DNA of 64,000 nucleotides from Flavobacterium beibuense F44-8. GTDB taxonomy: Bacteria; Bacteroidota; Bacteroidia; Flavobacteriales; Flavobacteriaceae. The notes below the pieces were generated by a model. That model did no database searches, was not told the DNA's origin, and was given only the letters and a program-made list of their open reading frames with translations. Of the stretch, positions 59,695 to 64,000 are shown one piece after another (positions within the stretch are counted from its first letter, which is position 1; every line of letters starts with the position of its first letter). The stretch spans positions 1 to 64,000 of the forward strand of contig NZ_JRLV01000023.1 of the NCBI RefSeq assembly GCF_000769915.1, in the 5' to 3' direction. The translations under genes and the position numbers were made by a program.

Positions 59695-62322
59695 CTATTT
59701 TATAAAGTCGACAGCAGCGGCTAAGGCATCGTTTATACCGTTTACATTTTTACCACCGGCAGTGGCAAAAAACGGCTGTCCGCCTCCGCCTCCCTGTATG
59801 TGTTTTCCAAGTTCACGAACTACCTGTCCGGCATTTAGCCCTTTTTCGGCAACAAGCTCCTTCGAGATGTAGCAGCTTAGCATAGGTTTGTCGTCCTGTA
59901 CTGTAGCAAGTAAAATAAACAGGTTGTTGCCTAGGTTACCCAGTTCATAAATAAGATCTTTAGCTCCGGCAGCATCAAGATCTACCTGTTTTGCCAGGAA
60001 TTTCACTCCGTTTATTTCCTGTATTTCGGCAGCAAGCTCACCTTTCAGGTTTTTGGCTTTGTCTTTAAGTAAAGCCTCTAGTTGTTTTTTAAGTTTTGCA
60101 TTCTCATCCTGTAATGAAGCAACAGCTTTAAGGGTATCCTGCGGATTTTTAAGAGCGGCTTTAATTTCGCTAAGAGCGTTTTCCTGAGAAGCAAAGTATT
60201 CTTTAACGGCTTCGTTAGTAATAGCCTCAATACGGCGTATACCAGCGGCTACTGCGCTTTCGCTAACAATTTTAAAGTACCATATATCAGCAGTATTTTT
60301 AACGTGTATGCCACCGCAAAGCTCCATACTTTCGCCAAATTTAATAGCGCGTACATTATCTCCGTATTTCTCACCAAATAAAGCCATAGCTCCTTCGTCA
60401 ATAGCCTGTTGGAACGGTATACTTCTTCTTTCTATTAGCGGAAGGTGTTCCTGTATTCTTGCGTTCACAAAGTCTTCCACCTGTTTAAGTTCTTCATCGG
60501 TAACTTTAGAGAAGTGAGAGAAGTCAAAACGAAGATAATTAGGACTTACTAAAGATCCTTTTTGTTCTACATGTGTACCTAAAACAGAACGTAATGCCTG
60601 GTGAAGCAGGTGAGTGGCAGAGTGATTACTTGCCGAGTCATTTCGTAGCTTCTCGTTAACTTGTGCAGTAAATGTACTGTTAATGTTTTCAGGCAGTTTT
60701 TTAGTAATATGTAATATAAGGTTGTTTTCCTTTTTAGTGTCGATTACCTCGATAGTTTCGTTTGCCGAAACCAGTTTGCCTTTGTCACCTACCTGACCAC
60801 CACCTTCAGGGTAGAACGGAGTGTTGTTAAGTACTATCTGGTAAATGGTGCCGTCTTTTTTAGAATCTACTTTACGGTAACGGGTAACTTTTACCTCGTT
60901 CACTAACTGATCGTAGCCCACAAAAGTTTCGGTGTTACCTTCGGTTAGTATGGTCCAGTCGGCAGTAGAAACTTCCGATGCTGCTCTCGATCTTGATTTC
61001 TGTTCCTGCATTGCAGCTTCAAAACCAGCTTCGTCAAGGCTGTAACCTTTCTCTCTAAGGATAAGGGCTGTTAAGTCGATAGGGAAGCCAAAAGTATCAT
61101 ACAGTTCAAAAGCTTTTTGTCCTGATACCACTTTACCTTCGGTAGAGGCAATAACGTTTTCAAGTAACTGTAATCCCTGGTCTAATGTTCTAAGGAAAGA
61201 AGTTTCCTCTTCACGAATTACATTTTGAACCAGTATTTTTTGTGATTTGATTTCAGGGAAAAATTCACCCATCTGGCTGCTTAAAGTGTCAACCAGCTCA
61301 AAGATGAAAGGCTCTTTTTTATCAAGGAAGGTAAATGCGTAACGGATGGCTCGTCTTAATATCCTCCTGATAACATAACCTGCACCATTGTTTGATGGAA
61401 GCTGACCATCGGCAATTGCAAAAGCCACAGCCCTAACGTGGTCTGCAATAACACGGATGGCGATGTTTAGTTTTTCATCTTTATCGTTAGCCGCCTTTAT
61501 AGTATATTTTTTACCTGTAAGATTTTCTATTTTGTTGATAAGCGGAGTAAACACATCGGTATCGTAGTTAGACTGTACACCCTGTAAAACCATACATAAG
61601 CGTTCAAAGCCCATACCAGTATCTACGTGTTGTGCCGGTAGCTTTTCAAGCGAGCCGTCGGCTTTACGGTTAAACTCCATAAATACGTTATTCCATATCT
61701 CAACAACCTGAGGGTGATCGGCGTTTACAAGTTCGCGACCTGCTTTTTGTGCTTTCTCTTCTGCAGAACGGATGTCTACGTGTATCTCGCTACATGGTCC
61801 GCATGGTCCCTGGTCGCCCATTTCCCAGAAGTTGTCCTTTTTGTTACCCATAAGGATGCGGTCTTCAGAGATAAGCTCTTTCCATATATCATAAGCTTCC
61901 TGATCCATAGGCAGGTTATCTTCCTTATTACCTTCAAATATGGTAACATAAAGGATGTCTTTGTCTATCTTGTAAACTTCGGTTAGCAGTTCCCAGGCCC
62001 AGTGAATCGCTTCTTTTTTAAAGTAATCGCCAAAGCTCCAGTTACCAAGCATTTCGAACATGGTATGGTGGTAAGTGTCAATACCTACCTCTTCAAGGTC
62101 ATTGTGCTTCCCTGAAACACGAAGACATTTTTGGGTATCGGCTATCCTTTTACTTTTTGGCGTACCGTTACCTAAAAAGAATTCCTTAAACTGTGCCATC
62201 CCCGAGTTGTTAAACATAAGGGTTGGGTCGTCTTTGGTTACAATAGGTGCCGACGGGACAATTAAGTGACCTCTGTCTTTAAAAAAATCTAAAAACTGCT
62301 TCCTGATATCCTGAGATTTCAT
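59695..62322 (-). CDS. alaS: Alanine--tRNA ligase
   Basis: An 875-residue class II synthetase of standard length that charges tRNA-Ala. The catalytic domain includes [20 protein letters not shown] and [13 protein letters not shown]. The editing domain has the zinc ligands in [12 protein letters not shown] and CGGIHV, and the C-terminal DHHA1 domain ends with [16 protein letters not shown]. The start at 62322 gives [15 protein letters not shown], as in relatives. It is a single-gene unit with a strong terminator. Confidence 0.98.
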   Translation of the reverse strand: MKSQDIRKQFLDFFKDRGHLIVPSAPIVTKDDPTLMFNNSGMAQFKEFFLGNGTPKSKRIADTQKCLRVSGKHNDLEEVGIDTYHHTMFEMLGNWSFGDYFKKEAIHWAWELLTEVYKIDKDILYVTIFEGNKEDNLPMDQEAYDIWKELISEDRILMGNKKDNFWEMGDQGPCGPCSEIHVDIRSAEEKAQKAGRELVNADHPQVVEIWNNVFMEFNRKADGSLEKLPAQHVDTGMGFERLCMVLQGVQSNYDTDVFTPLINKIENLTGKKYTIKAANDKDEKLNIAIRVIADHVRAVAFAIADGQLPSNNGAGYVIRRILRRAIRYAFTFLDKKEPFIFELVDTLSSQMGEFFPEIKSQKILVQNVIREEETSFLRTLDQGLQLLENVIASTEGKVVSGQKAFELYDTFGFPIDLTALILREKGYSLDEAGFEAAMQEQKSRSRAASEVSTADWTILTEGNTETFVGYDQLVNEVKVTRYRKVDSKKDGTIYQIVLNNTPFYPEGGGQVGDKGKLVSANETIEVIDTKKENNLILHITKKLPENINSTFTAQVNEKLRNDSASNHSATHLLHQALRSVLGTHVEQKGSLVSPNYLRFDFSHFSKVTDEELKQVEDFVNARIQEHLPLIERRSIPFQQAIDEGAMALFGEKYGDNVRAIKFGESMELCGGIHVKNTADIWYFKIVSESAVAAGIRRIEAITNEAVKEYFASQENALSEIKAALKNPQDTLKAVASLQDENAKLKKQLEALLKDKAKNLKGELAAEIQEINGVKFLAKQVDLDAAGAKDLIYELGNLGNNLFILLATVQDDKPMLSCYISKELVAEKGLNAGQVVRELGKHIQGGGGGQPFFATAGGKNVNGINDALAAAVDFIK

Positions 62323-62406
62323 GCTTTATGAAAATGTTTATGTTCTTTAAAAATTAAAAAAGGTGCAGTTAGCTCAAAAAAACCACTGCAAAACCGTAAC
62401 ATTTGC

Positions 62407-62414
62407 TAAATTTG
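62407..62414 (+). promoter_or_regulatory. -7 promoter element candidate for the M23-MerR-LemA run
   Basis: TAAATTTG fits TAnnTTTG and lies 67 bases before the ATG at 62482, giving a leader of about 60 nt. No -33 TTTG at 19 bases. Confidence 0.4.
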
Positions 62415-62481
62415 TTCGTTTATCAAAATACCCGATTTTACAACCTTTTATCTAAGGTGCAAAAATAGAATAAATTAGAAC

Positions 62482-63459
62482 ATGGCGAAGGTAAAATATT
62501 ATTACGATACAGAAAATCTGGCATATCGTAAAATTAAACCCAAAAAGGGAAAACGACTTGGTGTTGTGGCGCTTTTTTTAGTGTCTTCGGCACTTTTTGG
62601 TTTTTTGGCTTTTGTGGTGCTTTTAAATACCCCGTTTTTTGAAACTCCTAAAGATAAGCTGCAGGCACGCGAGATAGAGAATCTTAAGGTGAACTATGAG
62701 ATAATCAGTAAGCAAATGGAAGAGGCCACTGCTGCACTTGAGGCTATTGAAGACAGGGATAACGATTTGTACAGAGCTTACTTTAACACATCTGCAATAC
62801 CCGATGAACAGCGCAAAGCCGGTTTCGGTGGGGTTAACCGTTATAAGGAACTGGAAGGGTATAATAACTCTGACCTTGTAATTAATACTACAAACAGGCT
62901 GAATATACTGCTTAAAGAACTTGCGGTGCAGTCTAAATCGCTAGATGAAATTGCAAAACTGGCAAAAGATAAAGAACAGTTACTTGCTGCCATACCTGCC
63001 ATACAGCCTGTAAAGAATGAAGATTTGAGACACATGGCTTCGGGTTTTGGATACAGGAGTGACCCTTTTACCAAAATAAGGAAGTTTCATGCGGGGATGG
63101 ACTTTTCGGCTAAAACCGGAACACCTATCTATGCAACCGGTGACGGAGTGGTACAGCGTGCCGACAGCAAAGCTACAGGTTATGGTAATCATATAGTGAT
63201 AAAACACGGTTTTGGTTATGAAACCCTGTATGCTCACCTTAGTAAATACAATGTAAAAGTTGGACAAAAAGTAAAAAGGGGAGATGTGATAGGTTTTGTA
63301 GGTAGTACCGGTAGGTCGGAAGCGCCTCACCTTCATTATGAAGTGCATAAAGGAGGAGAGGTTATTAATCCTATTAATTTCTATTACGGAAACATTTCTG
63401 CAAAAGAATACGTTTTAATTTCTAAATTAGCTAATCAGGAAAACCAATCGCTTGACTAA
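62482..63459 (+). CDS. M23 family peptidoglycan endopeptidase
   Basis: A 325-residue membrane-anchored protein. Residues about 26-49 form a transmembrane helix after a basic N-terminus; about 60-170 form a coiled coil; the C-terminal M23/LytM domain has the zinc ligands His203 and Asp207 in FHAGMDFSAKTGTP and His285 in APHLHYEVH. It likely cleaves peptidoglycan cross-links during cell growth. Its TAA overlaps the MerR ATG by one base, so translation is coupled. Confidence 0.93.
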   Translation: MAKVKYYYDTENLAYRKIKPKKGKRLGVVALFLVSSALFGFLAFVVLLNTPFFETPKDKLQAREIENLKVNYEIISKQMEEATAALEAIEDRDNDLYRAYFNTSAIPDEQRKAGFGGVNRYKELEGYNNSDLVINTTNRLNILLKELAVQSKSLDEIAKLAKDKEQLLAAIPAIQPVKNEDLRHMASGFGYRSDPFTKIRKFHAGMDFSAKTGTPIYATGDGVVQRADSKATGYGNHIVIKHGFGYETLYAHLSKYNVKVGQKVKRGDVIGFVGSTGRSEAPHLHYEVHKGGEVINPINFYYGNISAKEYVLISKLANQENQSLD

Positions 63460-63788
63460 TGCATTTAGACCTGCCTGAAAAAAGATACTACAGCATAGGC
63501 GAACTCGCCACTGCTTTTAACGTGAACTCATCACTTATACGGTTTTGGGATAAGGAATTTGATGTCCTTAAACCAAAGAAAAATGCCAAAGGCAACAGGA
63601 TGTTTACCCCTGAAGATGTTAAAAACCTACAGCTTATATACCATTTGGTAAAAGAGAGAGGGTTTACTCTTGAAGGGGCGAAGGTCCACTTAAAGGAAGG
63701 ACAGAAAAAAACGCTGGATAAGTTTGAGATAATTCGTAAATTAGAGGCTATCAAAACAAGTTTATTAAACATTAAAAACGAACTTTAA
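63459..63788 (+). CDS. MerR family transcriptional regulator
   Basis: A 109-residue regulator with an N-terminal winged helix (YSIGELATAFNVNSSLIRFW) and the wing NAKGNRMFTPEDVKNLQLIY, followed by a short dimerisation helix. No metal-binding cysteines are present, so it is not a metal-sensing MerR. It is coupled to the M23 gene by a one-base overlap and followed by LemA, an arrangement that I recall from other flavobacteria. Targets unknown. Confidence 0.9.
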   Translation: MHLDLPEKRYYSIGELATAFNVNSSLIRFWDKEFDVLKPKKNAKGNRMFTPEDVKNLQLIYHLVKERGFTLEGAKVHLKEGQKKTLDKFEIIRKLEAIKTSLLNIKNEL

Positions 63789-63800
63789 AAACAAACATAA

Positions 63801-64000
63801 ATGAAAAAGTGGTTAATTGTTATTGTAGTAATTGCAATTTTAGGAATTTGGAGTGTTTCATCTTATAACGGTTTAGTTACTGTTAGGGCAGATGCTAAAA
63901 CGGCTTGGTCTAATGTTGAGAGCAGTTATCAAAGAAGAAATGATCTTATTGGTAATTTGGTGAAAACTGTACAGGGAGCTGCCGATTTTGAAAGAAAAAC
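63801..64000 (+). CDS. LemA family protein (3' end outside window)
   Basis: The first 66 codons of a LemA gene. It opens MKKWLIVIVVIAILGIWSVS, one membrane helix with a short cytoplasmic start, followed by SYNGLVTVRADAKTAWSNVE and SSYQRRNDLIGNLVKTVQGA, the conserved LemA beginning. LemA proteins are helical envelope proteins of unclear role. It starts 12 bases after the MerR stop. Confidence 0.9.
   Translation, partial: MKKWLIVIVVIAILGIWSVSSYNGLVTVRADAKTAWSNVESSYQRRNDLIGNLVKTVQGAADFERK

Overview
The window looks like chromosomal DNA of a flavobacterium (family Flavobacteriaceae, Bacteroidota). The evidence is a complete gldK-gldL-gldM-gldN set (type IX secretion and gliding motor), a short Bacteroidetes-type primary sigma factor, Bacteroidetes-only families (LptE family, GSCFA, HYC_CC_PP, DUF4136, DUF5522), AT-rich spacers, few Shine-Dalgarno sites, and several matches to the Bacteroidetes -7 promoter element TAnnTTTG. 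I see no rRNA, tRNA, insertion sequence, prophage or CRISPR array. Coding density is high and most transcription units end in clear hairpin terminators.

Layout. 1-4.1 kb: the end of an OmpA-family gene, an MtfA-like zinc peptidase, then a leftward cassette of small stress or resistance-type proteins (DoxX, RibD/DHFR-like, SRPBCC, VOC, DinB). 4.1-9.6 kb, leftward: GH30 glycosidase, rpe, rpoD, HerA-like ATPase, GNAT. 9.6-13.4 kb: a helix-turn-helix regulator divergent from a surface-repeat protein, then a TetR gene with two small membrane-protein genes and a perfect palindrome between them. 13.5-16.8 kb: rpsO-pnp and a GAF/methionine-sulfoxide-reductase-like gene. 16.9-21.5 kb, rightward: a metal-type cassette (HYC_CC_PP protein, TonB receptor, HMA protein) and a porin. 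21.5-26.3 kb: two tandem paralogous large exported proteins. 26.4-34.3 kb, leftward: a long operon-like run miaB, ycxB-like, sigma-54 activator, two lptE-like genes, a TPR gene and secG, followed by groES-groL.

34.4-47.2 kb: a membrane protein, then rightward topA, a ureohydrolase-like pseudoenzyme, gldKLMN and an FAD oxidoreductase, then DUF983 (leftward) and an ABC-F ATPase. 47.3-59.6 kb: mixed housekeeping and envelope genes, including an App1-like phosphatase, lipid kinase, FemAB/GNAT-like protein, urocanate hydratase, DUF4136 lipoprotein, Ig-like lipoprotein, aromatic amino acid hydroxylase and a GSCFA protein. 59.7-64 kb: alaS leftward, then M23 peptidase, MerR regulator and the start of a LemA gene rightward.

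How the parts fit together. Envelope biogenesis dominates: LptE-like proteins, SecG, GldKLMN, M23 peptidase, OmpA, porin and TonB receptor. Core information processing is also present (RpoD, TopA, PNPase, S15, AlaS, MiaB, GroEL/ES). The most interesting points are the ligand-depleted ureohydrolase beside gldK, the enlarged aromatic amino acid hydroxylase, the tandem plug-domain proteins without a barrel, and two probable regulator/operator pairs (12.8 kb and 10.6 kb). I did not find an obviously new defence or mobile system. Several annotated starts below were moved from TTG or GTG codons to a downstream ATG; the reason is given in each entry.
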